Position numbers and translations under genes: made by a program. A model generated the notes under the pieces. The model saw nothing but the letters and a program-made list of their open reading frames with translations. It made no database searches and was not told the origin of the DNA. Below, piece after piece: positions 8,577 through 17,991 of a stretch of DNA of 64,000 bases (its first letter is position 1; every line of letters starts with the position of its first letter). The stretch covers positions 6,545 to 70,544 of the forward strand of contig JARKQG010000049.1 in the NCBI GenBank assembly GCA_029974035.1, written 5' to 3'. Origin of the DNA: Eubacteriales bacterium (lineage in GTDB: Bacteria > Bacillota_A > Clostridia > Christensenellales > Aristaeellaceae).

Positions 8577-8894
8577 ATGGAACGATTTGCGTGGAAGGCC
8601 CGGCTTCTGCCGGGCATGAAGGCGGAGTACGTCCGCCGGCACGACGAGATCTGGCCGGAGATGACCCGACTGCTGGACGAGGCGGGCATCCACAACTACA
8701 CCATCTGGTGCGTGGGCGACGAGCTTTTCGGCTACTACGAGGCCGAAAAGGGCGTGCCCTTTGCCGCCAAAGCCCAGGCCGAAAGCCCCGTGGTGGACCG
8801 CTGGAACGAGCACATGAAGGACGTCATGGTGATGGAAATCGACCCGGCCACCGGCACCGCCTACCAGCTGGAGAAGGTGTTCTACCACCCCTGA
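8577..8894 (+). CDS. rhaM: L-rhamnose mutarotase
   Basis: A 105-residue protein of the RhaM (DUF718) family, which interconverts the alpha and beta anomers of L-rhamnose. The family landmarks are RRHDEIWPEM, HNYTIW, RWNEHMKDVM and the C-terminal EVFYHP-like EKVFYHP. Tyr18 and His22 occur at the same positions as the catalytic pair of the E. coli enzyme. Length equals the family norm (about 104). AAGGAGG precedes the ATG. As the last gene of the operon it is the clearest clue to the transporter substrate, although no rhamnose isomerase, kinase or aldolase is present here. Confidence 0.9.
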   Translation: MERFAWKARLLPGMKAEYVRRHDEIWPEMTRLLDEAGIHNYTIWCVGDELFGYYEAEKGVPFAAKAQAESPVVDRWNEHMKDVMVMEIDPATGTAYQLEKVFYHP

Positions 8895-8913
8895 AAGGAT
8901 GCCCCGAACGCCA

Positions 8914-8941
8914 CGCGCCCCCGGCAGGCCGGGGGCGCGTC
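8914..8941. terminator. GC-rich hairpin between convergent genes
   Basis: A perfect 13-bp inverted repeat with a two-base centre (8914-8926 and 8929-8941), built on GCGCCCCCGG. It lies between rhaM (+) and the LytTR regulator gene (-) that converge on it. No T-run is present on either side, so it may stop transcription weakly from both directions or protect 3' ends. Confidence 0.6.
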
Positions 8942-8955
8942 GGGCTTCGGCGGCT

Positions 8956-9708
8956 TCAGCGGCTTTCGGCGCCCCCGCCCGGGCCCCGGGCCCGCCAAGC
9001 GATGTGTTGAAAGTACCGTTCCCGGATGCGCGCCAGCTCGTTTCTGCGAATGTACACGGTGTCCCCGTTTTTCATGACAAAATCGCCGTCCACATGGTCC
9101 ACCTGGTCAAAGTTGACGATGTAGCCGCGGTGACAGCGGCAAAAGACGTCCTCCGGCAGCAGAATCGTCAGCTGATCGATGGGCAGGCGCGCGGTCAGCA
9201 CCCCCTCCGGCGTGTGGACGCGGCACAGCTTGTTGTCCACCTCGACGTAGAGAATGTCCTTCAGCGGAATGTCCCGCCGCTTCCGGTCCACCACCAGCGT
9301 GATCTGCCGCGCGGGGCACTGGCCGTCCCGCGCACACCGGGCCCACACCTCCGAAAGGTCCGCCTCCGAAACGGGCTTGATCAGGTAGTGCGCCGCGCAC
9401 ACCTGGTAGCTCTCCAGCGCGAAATCCCCGCTGAACGTGATAAACACGATCTGGCAGGCGGCGTCCGCCCGCCGGATCACCCGCGCGGCGTCGAGGCCGG
9501 TCATGCCGCCCAGGTACATGTCGAGAAACACCACATCGAACAGGCCCGGCCGGAACGCCGCCGTCAGCGCCTCGCCGGACTCGAACCGCTCGATGGAATG
9601 GGCGCGCAGGGCGGCCGTCAGGCTGCCGTCAATCAGGTCTGTCAGGCAGTTCATGTCCTCCGCCTGATCCTCACAGACCGCAATCCTGATCGGTTGATCC
9701 AACGCCAC
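8956..9708 (-). CDS. LytTR-family response regulator
   Basis: A 250-residue AgrA/LytR-type regulator. Receiver domain: IAVCEDQAEDM at the start, phosphoacceptor in FLDMYLGGMTG, LIKPVSEAD. The LytTR DNA-binding domain occupies about residues 133-240, with DILYVEVDNKLCRVHT and FCRCHRGYIVNFDQV typical of the family. It lies 41 bases downstream of the kinase gene on the same strand, so the two form a two-component pair. A TATAAT-like box at 9730-9735 on this strand may give it an extra promoter. Targets are unknown; such pairs often control peptide or carbohydrate export and uptake genes nearby. Confidence 0.9.
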   Translation of the reverse strand: MALDQPIRIAVCEDQAEDMNCLTDLIDGSLTAALRAHSIERFESGEALTAAFRPGLFDVVFLDMYLGGMTGLDAARVIRRADAACQIVFITFSGDFALESYQVCAAHYLIKPVSEADLSEVWARCARDGQCPARQITLVVDRKRRDIPLKDILYVEVDNKLCRVHTPEGVLTARLPIDQLTILLPEDVFCRCHRGYIVNFDQVDHVDGDFVMKNGDTVYIRRNELARIRERYFQHIAWRARGPGGGAESR

Positions 9709-9749
9709 CCCTCCGTTCTCCTAAAGCCAATTATAATAGAATCGCACAT

Positions 9750-11630
9750 TTACGCGCTTGTGTCAACAGTTTTTTCAGCGCGCGCCTGGCGGTGCAGCCG
9801 CACCACCACCGCCGATTCGAACGTGACCCCCTTGGGGACAAACTCCGCGTACCCGCCGTACCGCTCCACCACCGCGCGGATCGACGCGATGCCCACGCCC
9901 TCCGAATCGAAGCCGCGCTTCCGGGAAAAGAACACGCCGCCCTTTTCAACGCACTTTCCGTCAAAGCCGTTTTCCATGTTCATGACGAGATAGTCCCCCC
10001 GCACCTCCGCTCCAAAGCGGATCAGCCGCCTGCCGCGCTCCAGCCCTTCGCAAGCTTCGATGGCGTTCTCCAGCAGGTTTCCCGCCACGACGCAAAGATC
10101 CGTGGCGGGCACGGTGCCCGTGTCCTCCGGGATCGCCAGCGCCGTCTCCAGCCGCACGTCCCGCTGCCCGGCCTGCGCCTTATGGTGGCGGGCCACGGTG
10201 TCCACGGCGCGGTTTTCGCACAGCGGGGCCTCCGTTCCGGGCGGCAGCGCGCCGATCATCCCGGCCAGGTACCGCCTGACGCCCGCCAGGTTCCCGTCGT
10301 CGGCATAGCCGCTGAGCGCCATGAGCCGGTGCCGCAGATCGTGCCGCGCCTTTCGGTTCTCCTCAATCGCCTCCGCCAGGCGGTCGTACTGCTCCCGCTG
10401 CATCTGCAAAAGCCGACCGGATGCGGTCACCTCCATTTCAAGCCGGGCCTTCTCCTTTTCCGCGCGCACCGCGTCCCGCGCGTAGCAGCCGCCGATCACC
10501 CCCAGCGACAGGATGAAGACCAGCATGCCCGTCTGAAAGAAGATGGACAGCGTATCGGTGAAGCGGACGGAATAGTTGATCACTTCCAGCACCGCCGACA
10601 CCGTCAGCACCAGGATGGGCACCACAAAGCGCCGCGCCACCCTGCTTTGATATTGGACCGCCTCCCGGATGAGACAGGCGGTGAACACGATGACGGACAG
10701 TGGCTCGATGATGTGAAAGACGTACATGCTGCGGGACAGCCCCACAAGCCCCATGCGCTGCAGCGCAAAGGCCACCGCCGCCGCCAGGGCGAGCACCCGC
10801 GACGCTGCCGCGAGCGGCGCGCCGCCGCGCGGGCCCAGAATCGCCCGCCCGTACCGCATGAGCGGAATCGCCAGCGTGAACAGGCTGCCAAAGGCCAGCA
10901 CGTACAAAAGCGACGGATAGGGCAGCATCAGGGCCGTCAGATCGCACTCGGCAAAGACCCATATGCCCGTGGCGAGGGAGAAGATCCCCAGCCAGAAAAA
11001 CGCGGCCGGGTTGGGCAGGCGGCACACCGGCCCCATCAGCGCCAGCATTGCGCCCATCAGCAAAAAGAGCAGCGCGAACACGAGCGACGGCACGTTGGCG
11101 TCAAAGACCTTCATCACCAGCGCGGACCGGTCGCCCACAAAGACCGCCGGCAGGGCCATCACATCGCGCTGCGTCGGGGATATGTATTCAAAGCGCAGCT
11201 GCCGCACGCCGTCCACCGCCATGAGCGGCACGATGGCCAGAACCGTCGGGGGGTCCAGCAGAAAATCCGGGTAACTCCCCGCCTGGCCGCAGGCGTAAAT
11301 CAGCTGCCCGTTCTCGTAGAGCCGAAGCTGCGTATACACGGTCTTGATCAGAAGGCAGTCCGCGTCGTCCGCGTCAATTTCGGCGGTGAGCGTCACGGCC
11401 GATCGCGGCGGCAATTCCGCCAGGTTCCCGGGCAGCGGAAGCGCGCCGCTTCGCCCGTCCTGGATCTCGTAGGCCGCGCCGGTCAGCGCGCGAACCGCCT
11501 GCGCCCCCGGGAAGGCGAAGTGCCTGTCCGGCAGCGCGCCCCGGATCAGCGACGCGATGAGGATGATCATTCCCGCGCCGAAGACGACGGAAAGGAGCAG
11601 TTTGAGCCCTGGGTGCAATGCTCTGTCCAC
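9750..11630 (-). CDS. GHKL sensor histidine kinase with multi-helix membrane domain
   Basis: A 626-residue protein starting at GTG 11630 (AGGAGG seven bases upstream). One N-terminal helix, an extracellular beta-rich domain at about residues 40-185 resembling the 7TMR-DISM extracellular module, then about seven helices at about 190-385, then a coiled-coil linker. The kinase core has ENRKARHDLRHRLMALSGY (phosphoacceptor His) and the GHKL box VVAGNLLENAIEACEG, ending with GVGIASI. This is the AgrC/VirS-type kinase class, matched by its LytTR partner downstream. The signal is unknown. Confidence 0.88.
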   Translation of the reverse strand: MDRALHPGLKLLLSVVFGAGMIILIASLIRGALPDRHFAFPGAQAVRALTGAAYEIQDGRSGALPLPGNLAELPPRSAVTLTAEIDADDADCLLIKTVYTQLRLYENGQLIYACGQAGSYPDFLLDPPTVLAIVPLMAVDGVRQLRFEYISPTQRDVMALPAVFVGDRSALVMKVFDANVPSLVFALLFLLMGAMLALMGPVCRLPNPAAFFWLGIFSLATGIWVFAECDLTALMLPYPSLLYVLAFGSLFTLAIPLMRYGRAILGPRGGAPLAAASRVLALAAAVAFALQRMGLVGLSRSMYVFHIIEPLSVIVFTACLIREAVQYQSRVARRFVVPILVLTVSAVLEVINYSVRFTDTLSIFFQTGMLVFILSLGVIGGCYARDAVRAEKEKARLEMEVTASGRLLQMQREQYDRLAEAIEENRKARHDLRHRLMALSGYADDGNLAGVRRYLAGMIGALPPGTEAPLCENRAVDTVARHHKAQAGQRDVRLETALAIPEDTGTVPATDLCVVAGNLLENAIEACEGLERGRRLIRFGAEVRGDYLVMNMENGFDGKCVEKGGVFFSRKRGFDSEGVGIASIRAVVERYGGYAEFVPKGVTFESAVVVRLHRQARAEKTVDTSA

Positions 11631-11705
11631 GGGCGATCCTCCTGCGACGCGATCCCGGGGCAGGCTTCAGGCCCCCGCGCGGCGTTTCGCGGTCAATCCT
11701 CCGTC

Positions 11706-11734
11706 ATTATACATGCTTTTGGACGCCGGCGCAA
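11706..11734 (-). promoter_or_regulatory. Promoter of the GHKL kinase-LytTR operon
   Basis: On the minus strand TTGCGC (11729-11734) and TATAAT (11706-11711) are separated by 17 bp. The GTG start is 76 bases downstream of the -10. The pair matches other good promoters in this window that use TTGCGC as -35. Confidence 0.7.
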
Positions 11735-11779
11735 ACGCTCCCCGCGGCGCTTCGGGGTGGGCTGCGGGGCAAAATCCGG

Positions 11780-11808
11780 TGGCGCGCCCGGGCGGTTTAT
11801 GGTACACT
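11780..11808 (+). promoter_or_regulatory. Probable cbiK promoter
   Basis: TGGCGC at 11780-11785 and TACACT at 11803-11808 are spaced by 17 bp. An 81-base GC-rich leader follows before the cbiK start at 11890. No cobalamin riboswitch is visible in this leader, unlike in front of hemA. Confidence 0.45.
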
Positions 11809-11889
11809 GAAGGGGCCGCTCCCCGGGGCGGCACGCCGGCGCGCGGGGGTCCGCGGCGCCGGATCCTTCCGCTGAAAGGGGCAAAACCC

Positions 11890-12699
11890 ATGACGGATAC
11901 GAAGGCGGGCCGGCCCGCCATTTTGGTCGTCAGCTTCGGCACCACCTACCCGGACCGCCTTGAGGCGGGCATCGGCGCCATTGAGGCCGCGGTCCGGGAC
12001 GCCTTCCCGGACCGCGACGTGCGCCGCGCCTTCACCAGCCAGATGGTGCTGGAAAAGCTCCGCCGACGCGACGGCACCCTCCTTGACAACGTGCCGCAGG
12101 CGATGGAACGGCTTCTGGCCGACGGCGTCAGCGATCTCACGGTGCAGCCCACCCACGTGATGAACGGTCGGGAGTACGACAAGATGATGGCCGCCCTGGC
12201 GCCCTACCGGGCGCGGTTTAACGCCTTTCGGGTGGGCGCGCCGCTGCTCAGCCGAGCGGCGGACCTGAAGCAGCTGGTTTCGGAGCTTTCGCCGGAGCTG
12301 CCTCCCCCGGAGCCGGGCGCGGCCGTCGTCATGATGGGCCATGGCAGCGACCACTTTGCCGACGCCGCCTACGCCGCGCTGGACTATGTGTTCAAGGACA
12401 TGGGCCGGGCGGACGTATTCATCGGCACCGTCGAGGGCTATCCGGACCTTGACACCGCGCTCCGGCACGTGACGGACTTCGGTGCGAACCGGGTGACGCT
12501 GATGCCGCTGATGATCGTCGCCGGGGACCACGCCGAAAACGACATGGCCGGCGACGGGCAGGACAGCTGGAAGGCGGCCTTCGAGCGGGCGGGCTGCGCG
12601 GTGGAGTGCGTGCTCCGGGGGCTGGGCGAGTACCGCGGCGTGCGCGATCACTTCGTCCGCCACATCCGGGACGCGCTTTCCGGCGCGGGACGGGCATGA
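11890..12699 (+). CDS. cbiK: Sirohydrochlorin cobaltochelatase
   Basis: A 269-residue class II chelatase that inserts Co2+ into sirohydrochlorin, the committing metal step of the anaerobic cobalamin pathway. The start ATG at 11890 follows GAAAGGGG and gives the family N-terminus ILVVSFGTTYPDR. The metal/catalytic residues are His151 (MGHGSDH), Glu182 (GTVEGYPD) and His214 (AGDHAENDMAGD), matching the CbiK triad His-Glu-His. There is no signal peptide, so it is cytoplasmic. The stop overlaps a possible upstream start of cbiL. It is co-transcribed with cbiL and converges with the operon that makes its substrate. Confidence 0.93.
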   Translation: MTDTKAGRPAILVVSFGTTYPDRLEAGIGAIEAAVRDAFPDRDVRRAFTSQMVLEKLRRRDGTLLDNVPQAMERLLADGVSDLTVQPTHVMNGREYDKMMAALAPYRARFNAFRVGAPLLSRAADLKQLVSELSPELPPPEPGAAVVMMGHGSDHFADAAYAALDYVFKDMGRADVFIGTVEGYPDLDTALRHVTDFGANRVTLMPLMIVAGDHAENDMAGDGQDSWKAAFERAGCAVECVLRGLGEYRGVRDHFVRHIRDALSGAGRA

Positions 12700-12737
12700 T
12701 TCGGGCGGCCAAAATGGCCGCCGACGGAGGGAAAGGC

Positions 12738-13397
12738 ATGTTGTCGTTTGTCGGCGTCGGCCCCGGCGATCCGGAACTGGTGACCCTGAAGGCCGTGCGC
12801 GCGCTGGAGGCGGCCGATCTGATCGCGCTGCCAGATTCCGGCGCGGGCGAGGGCGCGGCGGAAAAAATCGCGGAGGCGTGGATTCGCGGCAAGGAGAAGC
12901 TGCGCCTGCCCATGCCCATGTGCGGGGAGCGGGGCGACTGGCGCGCCGCCCACCGGCAGGCCGCCGAGGCGCTGATGGCGCGCCTTCGCGAGGGGGCGCG
13001 CATCGCCTACCCGGTGCTGGGCGATCCGCTGCTCTACGCCACCAGCGGCTACCTGCTGGCGCTGATCCGGCCCCGGTACGAATGCGAGGTCATCCCCGGC
13101 GTGCCGGCGCTGTGCGCGATGGCGGCGCGCCTTCAAGTGCCGCTGGCGGAGAGCCGGGAGGCGCTGACGGTGCTGCCCGGTTACGAGCCGGGCGCGCCGC
13201 TGCCGGAGGGCAACGTGGTGGTCATGAAGGCCGGGCGCGCCCTGGGGCCGCTGCGGGACGAATTGGCCCGGCATGGCCGCCCGGGCTGGGTGGTCCAGAA
13301 CCTAGGCATGGCCGAGGAGCGGATCGCGCCCGCGGACGCCTTTGAACCCGAAGGAAAGCAGAGCTACTTTACCACCGTGCTCGTGAAGGCGCGGTAG
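12738..13397 (+). CDS. cbiL: Cobalt-precorrin-2 C20-methyltransferase
   Basis: A 219-residue SAM-dependent tetrapyrrole methylase. From ATG 12738 (GGAGG seven bases upstream) it begins [18 protein letters not shown], the canonical family start. [19 protein letters not shown] and the [15 protein letters not shown] active-site loop fit the CbiL/CobI group. An in-frame ATG at 12696 overlaps the cbiK stop but would add 14 atypical residues. The enzyme acts right after CbiK. It is slightly shorter than usual (about 230). Its 3' end overlaps the 3' end of hemL on the other strand by 34 bases. The remaining cbi genes are not in the window. Confidence 0.85.
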   Translation: MLSFVGVGPGDPELVTLKAVRALEAADLIALPDSGAGEGAAEKIAEAWIRGKEKLRLPMPMCGERGDWRAAHRQAAEALMARLREGARIAYPVLGDPLLYATSGYLLALIRPRYECEVIPGVPALCAMAARLQVPLAESREALTVLPGYEPGAPLPEGNVVVMKAGRALGPLRDELARHGRPGWVVQNLGMAEERIAPADAFEPEGKQSYFTTVLVKAR

Positions 13398-14650
13398 GCG
13401 GCCTCGACGGTTTCGTCGATCATGGCCTCGGTGTGGGCGGCGCTTACGAACATGGCCTCGAACTGGGCGGGGGCCAAATAGACGCCCGCGTCCAGCATCG
13501 CGCGGAAGTAGCGGGCGTAGGCCCCCGTGTCGGAGGCCTTCGCCGCCCGGAAGCCCGTCACCGGGCCCGGGGTCATGAAGGCGCACACCAGCGACCCGAC
13601 CCGCGTGACGGCCGCCGGGCGCCCCGCCGCCGCCGCGACCCGGTTCAGCCCCGCGGCCAGGCGCGCGCCCAGCGCGTCGATGCGCGCGTAGAGCCCGGGG
13701 TCGGCCTCCAGCGCCCTCAATTGCGCCAGCCCCGCCGCCATGGCCACGGGGTTTCCGGACAGCGTGCCCGCCTGGTACACGCGCCCCAGCGGCGCGACAT
13801 GCTCCATGATCCCGCGCCGCCCGGCGTAGGCGCCCACCGGCATGCCGCCGCCGATGATCTTGCCATAGGTCACCAGGTCCGCCCTGACGCCGTAAGCCTG
13901 CTGCGCGCCGCCTGGCGCCAGCCGGAAGCCGGTGATCACCTCGTCAAAGATCAATAGCGCACGATGCCGGTCGCACAGCGCGCGAAGCCCGGCGAGAAAC
14001 CCCGCCGCCGGCGGCACCACGCCCATGTTGGCGGCCACCGGCTCCACGATGACGGCGGCGACGCCATCCCGGTGCGCCGCAAAGAGCCGCCCTACGCCGT
14101 CAAGGTCGTTGTACTGGGCGGTCAGCGTATCTTGTGCCGCGCCCTCGGGCACGCCCGCGCTGTCGGGGGCGCCGCCTGTCAGCGCGCCGGAGCCGGCCCG
14201 GACCAGCATGGCGTCGCAGTGCCCGTGGTAGCAGCCCTCAAATTTGATGACCTTGTCCCTTCCCGTAAAGCCCCGGGCGAGGCGCAGCGCGCTCATCACG
14301 GCCTCGGTGCCCGAGGACACCATGCGCACCATCTCCACCCCCGTCATGCGGCAGATCTGCTCGGCCAGGTTCACCTCGTCCTCGCAGGGCGCGCCGAAGC
14401 TCAGTCCCCTGGGGATCGCGGCGGCCACCGCCTCGCGGACGGCCGGGTGATTGTGCCCCAGGATCATCGGCCCCCAGGAGCCCACGTAGTCGATATAGGC
14501 GCGCCCGTCGGCGTCGCGGAGCACCGCGCCGTCGGCGGAGGCGATGAAGCGGGGCGACCCGCCCACCGCGCGGAAGGCGCGGACGGGGCTGTTGACCCCG
14601 CCGGGCAGCACGCGCTCCGCGCGCTCAAAGAGCGTTTCCGACCGGTTCAT
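13364..14650 (-). CDS. hemL: Glutamate-1-semialdehyde 2,1-aminomutase
   Basis: A 428-residue PLP enzyme making 5-aminolevulinate from glutamate-1-semialdehyde. The start ATG 14650 gives [20 protein letters not shown], the standard HemL start. PLP lysine is Lys264 in [25 protein letters not shown] holds the cofactor-binding aspartate. The start overlaps the hemB stop (ATGA). It is the last gene of the riboswitch-controlled operon, and its end overlaps cbiL head-on. Length is normal for the family. Confidence 0.95.
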   Translation of the reverse strand: MNRSETLFERAERVLPGGVNSPVRAFRAVGGSPRFIASADGAVLRDADGRAYIDYVGSWGPMILGHNHPAVREAVAAAIPRGLSFGAPCEDEVNLAEQICRMTGVEMVRMVSSGTEAVMSALRLARGFTGRDKVIKFEGCYHGHCDAMLVRAGSGALTGGAPDSAGVPEGAAQDTLTAQYNDLDGVGRLFAAHRDGVAAVIVEPVAANMGVVPPAAGFLAGLRALCDRHRALLIFDEVITGFRLAPGGAQQAYGVRADLVTYGKIIGGGMPVGAYAGRRGIMEHVAPLGRVYQAGTLSGNPVAMAAGLAQLRALEADPGLYARIDALGARLAAGLNRVAAAAGRPAAVTRVGSLVCAFMTPGPVTGFRAAKASDTGAYARYFRAMLDAGVYLAPAQFEAMFVSAAHTEAMIDETVEAAYRAFTSTVVK

Positions 14651-15630
14651 CCGATATCCCCCTTTCGGATCGCGCGGGCGATCTCCGGCGCAAAGTAGCT
14701 GATGAGCATCCCGGCGCCGGCGCGGTAGACCGCCACCGCGCTTTCGCACATCACGCGGTATTCGTCGATCAGCCCCATCGAGGCCGCCGCCTTGACCATC
14801 GCGTACTCGCCGCTGACGCTGTAGGCCGCGACGGGCAGGTTGGTGCGCTCCGCTACCCGGGCCACCACGTCCAGGTACGCCAGCGCGGGTTTGACAATCA
14901 GCATGTCGGCGCCCTCGGCCTCGTCCAGCGCGGCCTCCTTTCGCGCCTCGCGGACGTTGTGCGGGTCCATCTGATAGCCGCGCCGGTCGCCGAAGGCGGG
15001 CGCGGAGCCCGCCGCCTCGCGGAAGGGCCCGTAGAAGGCCGAGGCGTACTTGACGGCGTAGCTCATCACCGGCGTATCCGGATACCCCGCGCCGTCCAGC
15101 GCGGCGCGGATCGCCGCCACGCGCCCGTCCATCATGTCCGACGGCGCCACGACGTCCGCCCCCGCCCGCGCGTGGGAGAGCGCCGCCCGCGCGAGAAGCG
15201 GCAGCGTGGCGTCGTTGTCCACCGCGCCGCCCCGGATCACGCCGCAATGGCCGTGGTCGGTGTACTCGCAAAGGCAGACGTCCGCGATCAGCCGCGCCCC
15301 GGGGCAGCGCGCCTTCACCGCGCGAAGCGCCCGCTGCACCACGCCGTCCTCCGCCCAGGCGCCGCTGCCCTCGGCGTCCTTCCGGTCCGGTATGCCAAAG
15401 AGCAGAAAGTGCCCGACGCCCGCCTCCATCGCCGATTCGACGCCCTCGGCCACGGTGTCGGGGCTGAAGCGAATCTGCCCCGGCAGGCTCTCGATCGCCT
15501 CTCGCACGCCCCGGCCCTCCCGCACAAACAGCGGGTAGATCAGGCTATGGGCCGAGAGGCGGGTTTCGCGCACCAGGCGGCGCATCGCGTCGTCCCGCCG
15601 CAGCCGCCTGGGCCGGATGATCATGTCCAT
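14647..15630 (-). CDS. hemB: Porphobilinogen synthase (5-aminolevulinate dehydratase)
   Basis: A 327-residue enzyme condensing two 5-aminolevulinate molecules to porphobilinogen. Schiff-base lysines are Lys194 ([13 protein letters not shown]) and Lys247 ([11 protein letters not shown]). Cys119, Cys121 and Cys129 in [14 protein letters not shown] form the cysteine-rich zinc site, so this is a zinc-dependent HemB. ATG 15630 is preceded by GGAGGGAAGGAC. The gene overlaps the end of the cobA-hemD fusion by ten bases and the start of hemL by four, showing tight operon packing. Confidence 0.95.
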   Translation of the reverse strand: MDMIIRPRRLRRDDAMRRLVRETRLSAHSLIYPLFVREGRGVREAIESLPGQIRFSPDTVAEGVESAMEAGVGHFLLFGIPDRKDAEGSGAWAEDGVVQRALRAVKARCPGARLIADVCLCEYTDHGHCGVIRGGAVDNDATLPLLARAALSHARAGADVVAPSDMMDGRVAAIRAALDGAGYPDTPVMSYAVKYASAFYGPFREAAGSAPAFGDRRGYQMDPHNVREARKEAALDEAEGADMLIVKPALAYLDVVARVAERTNLPVAAYSVSGEYAMVKAAASMGLIDEYRVMCESAVAVYRAGAGMLISYFAPEIARAIRKGDIG

Positions 15631-17111
15631 GTCCTTCCCTCCGATTCCATCAGCTTTGCCATGCCCTCGATATTGCACACCGGGCTGACCAGCGCGTCCA
15701 TGCCGTGGGCCCGGGCCCGCGCCGCGGTGGTTTCGCCGATGCATACCGCCCGAAGCCCCGAAAGATCCGCGCCCGCCATGCGCCGGGCAAAGGCGTCCAC
15801 GGAGGCGCCGCTTGTGAAGGCCGCCGCCTGATAGCGCCCCGCTTTCAGCGCCTCGCGCACGCGCTCCACGTCCGCCTCCGCGTCCAGCGCCTCGTAGGCG
15901 GCCCACTCGTCCAAGTCTGCGCCCCGCCGCCGCATCGCCTCGGAAAGCTCCGGCGCGCCCTCCCTCGCCCGGGCGACCAGCGCGCGCTCGCCGGGCCGCA
16001 TGCGCAGAGCCAATCCCTCGCCCAGGTGCGCGCCGTCATACACCGCCGGCACGTAGTCCACCAGGACGCCGCGGGCCTCGACGGCCCGGGCGGTCTCCGG
16101 CCCCACGGCGGCAAACCGGACGCCCGCGAGGGCGCGCACATCCACCCGCTGGGTCCGCATCGCGTCAAAGAGCGCCTCCGCGCCCCGGGCGCTGGTCAGC
16201 GCGATCCACTGGTAGGCGCAAAGCCGCCCGGCGTCCATGGGCAGCGGCCGCGTTCCGATCAGCGCACATTCGTCCACCGCCGCGCCCGCTGCCCGCAGCC
16301 GCGCCGCGAGGCGGCCTCCGGCCCCCGCGCTGGCCACCACGAAGCGCCTGCCCCACAGCGGCAAATGGCGCGTGAAGTCAAACCGGTCGCCGAGGGCGCA
16401 CACGCGCCCCACCACCAGCGCGGCGGGGGCCTCCATCCCCTCCGCCCGCGCCCGGGCCGCGATGTCCCCGAGCGGGGCCGTCAGCGCCCGCTGCTCCGGG
16501 CAGGTGCCCCGATGGATCAGCGCGGCGGGGGTTTCCCCCGGCATGCCCGCCGCCATCAGGCCCGCCGAAATTTCCTGAAGCGCCGACACGCCCATCAAAA
16601 AGACCAGCGTGCCGCCCAGGCGCGAAAGCGCGCCGTAATCGATGTCCGGCGCGCGGCCCGCCCGGGCGTGCCCGGTCAGGATGTGCAGCGAGGACGCATA
16701 GTCCCGGTGGGTCACCGGAATGCCCGCGTAGGCGGGCGCCGCGAGGGCCGAGGTGACCCCCGGCACGACGCGGAAGGGAATGCCCCGGGCGGCGAGCGCC
16801 TCCAGCTCCTCCGCGCCCCGGCCAAAGAGGTACGGGTCCCCGCCCTTGAGCCGCACCACCCGCTTGCCGGCGAGGGCGTATTCCAGGATCAGCCCGTTGA
16901 TCCCGGACTGGGGCATGGTGTGCCGGCCGCTGCGCTTGCCCACCGGGACGCGCGCCGCGCCCGGCGGGATCATCGCCAGCACCTCATCGCCCACCAGGTG
17001 GTCGTAGAGCACCACGTCGGCTTCCTGGAGCGCCGCCCGGCCACCCAGGGTCATCAGCGCGGGATCGCCGGGGCCCGCGCCCACCAGCGTCACAAAGCCC
17101 CCGTCAGCCAA
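15621..17111 (-). CDS. cobA-hemD: Uroporphyrinogen-III C-methyltransferase / uroporphyrinogen-III synthase fusion
   Basis: A 496-residue two-domain protein. Residues 1 to about 245 are the SAM-dependent methylase (CobA/SUMT) with VGAGPGDPALMTL, VVRLKGGDPYLFGRGAEELE and VVPGVTSALAAPAYAGIPVTHR. About 250-490 is HemD, which closes and inverts ring D of hydroxymethylbilane; this domain is poorly conserved but has the expected ALTSARGAEALFD and AAFTSGASVDAFARR segments. Together they convert hydroxymethylbilane to precorrin-2. The CobA-HemD fusion is well known in Clostridia. The ATG overlaps the hemC stop. Confidence 0.93.
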   Translation of the reverse strand: MADGGFVTLVGAGPGDPALMTLGGRAALQEADVVLYDHLVGDEVLAMIPPGAARVPVGKRSGRHTMPQSGINGLILEYALAGKRVVRLKGGDPYLFGRGAEELEALAARGIPFRVVPGVTSALAAPAYAGIPVTHRDYASSLHILTGHARAGRAPDIDYGALSRLGGTLVFLMGVSALQEISAGLMAAGMPGETPAALIHRGTCPEQRALTAPLGDIAARARAEGMEAPAALVVGRVCALGDRFDFTRHLPLWGRRFVVASAGAGGRLAARLRAAGAAVDECALIGTRPLPMDAGRLCAYQWIALTSARGAEALFDAMRTQRVDVRALAGVRFAAVGPETARAVEARGVLVDYVPAVYDGAHLGEGLALRMRPGERALVARAREGAPELSEAMRRRGADLDEWAAYEALDAEADVERVREALKAGRYQAAAFTSGASVDAFARRMAGADLSGLRAVCIGETTAARARAHGMDALVSPVCNIEGMAKLMESEGRTWT

Positions 17112-17991
17112 CCGCGCCGCCCCCCTTCAGCGCCCGCGCCAGGCATAGCCCCAGCGCCTCGGCCTCCCCGGGCGCGCCCTGGACCTCGCCCCGCGCCGGC
17201 GGGCCCTCCGGCGGCACGTAGAACCCCGCGAGCACCAGGCGCCCGCCCTCAAATCGCGCATAGGCGGCGTTGGGCGAGGAGCAGCCGCCGCCCGTCGCCC
17301 GGAGAAAAGCGCGCTCGGCCCGCGCGGCGCGCCAGGTGTCCTCATCGTGCACCGCGTCGAGAAAGGCCAGATCGTCGCCCGCGCGGCCCTGTACCGCCAA
17401 TATGCCCTGACAGGCCGCGGGCAGCATCTCCTCCGTCGAAAACGCGCGGCTCACCCGCGCCCACAACTCCAGCCGCAAAATGCCCGCCGCCGCCAGCACC
17501 AGCGCGCCGTATTCGCCCGAATCCAGCTTGCTGAGCCGGGTCAGGATGTTGCCGCGCACCGGCCGGACGGACCAGTCCGGAAAGAGCGCCTGAAGCTGCG
17601 CGCGCCGGCGGAGGCTGGAACAGCCCACATCCCCCCGCACATCGCCGCCTTCCCGCGCGCCGGCCGGCAGGATCAGTACGTCCCTGGGGTCCGCCCGGGG
17701 GGAGACCGCCGCCAGGGGCAGATCCGGGTCGTCCTCCAGCGGAAGATCCTTCAAGGAGTGCACGCAAATGTCCACCCGCCCGGCCCGCAGCGCGGCGTCC
17801 AGTTCCCGGGTAAAAAGGCCCTTTCCGACCATGCCGTCCAGCGGCGCCTCCGGCATGCGGTCGCCGCTGGTCTTCATGGTGATAAGCTCCAGCGACAGGT
17901 CCGGATACCGGGCCGAGATCATGTCCATCACAATGCGGGACTGGCGGACGGCCAGCGCGCTGTCACGGCTGCCAATCCGAATTTTGCGCAT
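17104..17991 (-). CDS. hemC: Hydroxymethylbilane synthase (porphobilinogen deaminase)
   Basis: A 295-residue enzyme polymerising four porphobilinogens. It begins MRKIRIGSRDSALAVRQS. Cys237 in RATGGGCSSP carries the dipyrromethane cofactor. VHSLKDLPLEDD holds the catalytic aspartate and VGCSSLRRRAQLQ the arginines that bind substrate carboxylates. It overlaps the 3' end of the hemA fusion by 29 bases and the start of cobA-hemD by eight. Confidence 0.95.
   Translation of the reverse strand: MRKIRIGSRDSALAVRQSRIVMDMISARYPDLSLELITMKTSGDRMPEAPLDGMVGKGLFTRELDAALRAGRVDICVHSLKDLPLEDDPDLPLAAVSPRADPRDVLILPAGAREGGDVRGDVGCSSLRRRAQLQALFPDWSVRPVRGNILTRLSKLDSGEYGALVLAAAGILRLELWARVSRAFSTEEMLPAACQGILAVQGRAGDDLAFLDAVHDEDTWRAARAERAFLRATGGGCSSPNAAYARFEGGRLVLAGFYVPPEGPPARGEVQGAPGEAEALGLCLARALKGGGAVG

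Noticed and set aside
9730..9766. Strong promoter for the LytTR gene from TTGACA (9761-9766) and TATAAT (9730-9735) on the minus strand
   Set aside because: The hexamers are 25 bp apart, too far for one promoter; only a weaker alternative pairing remains.
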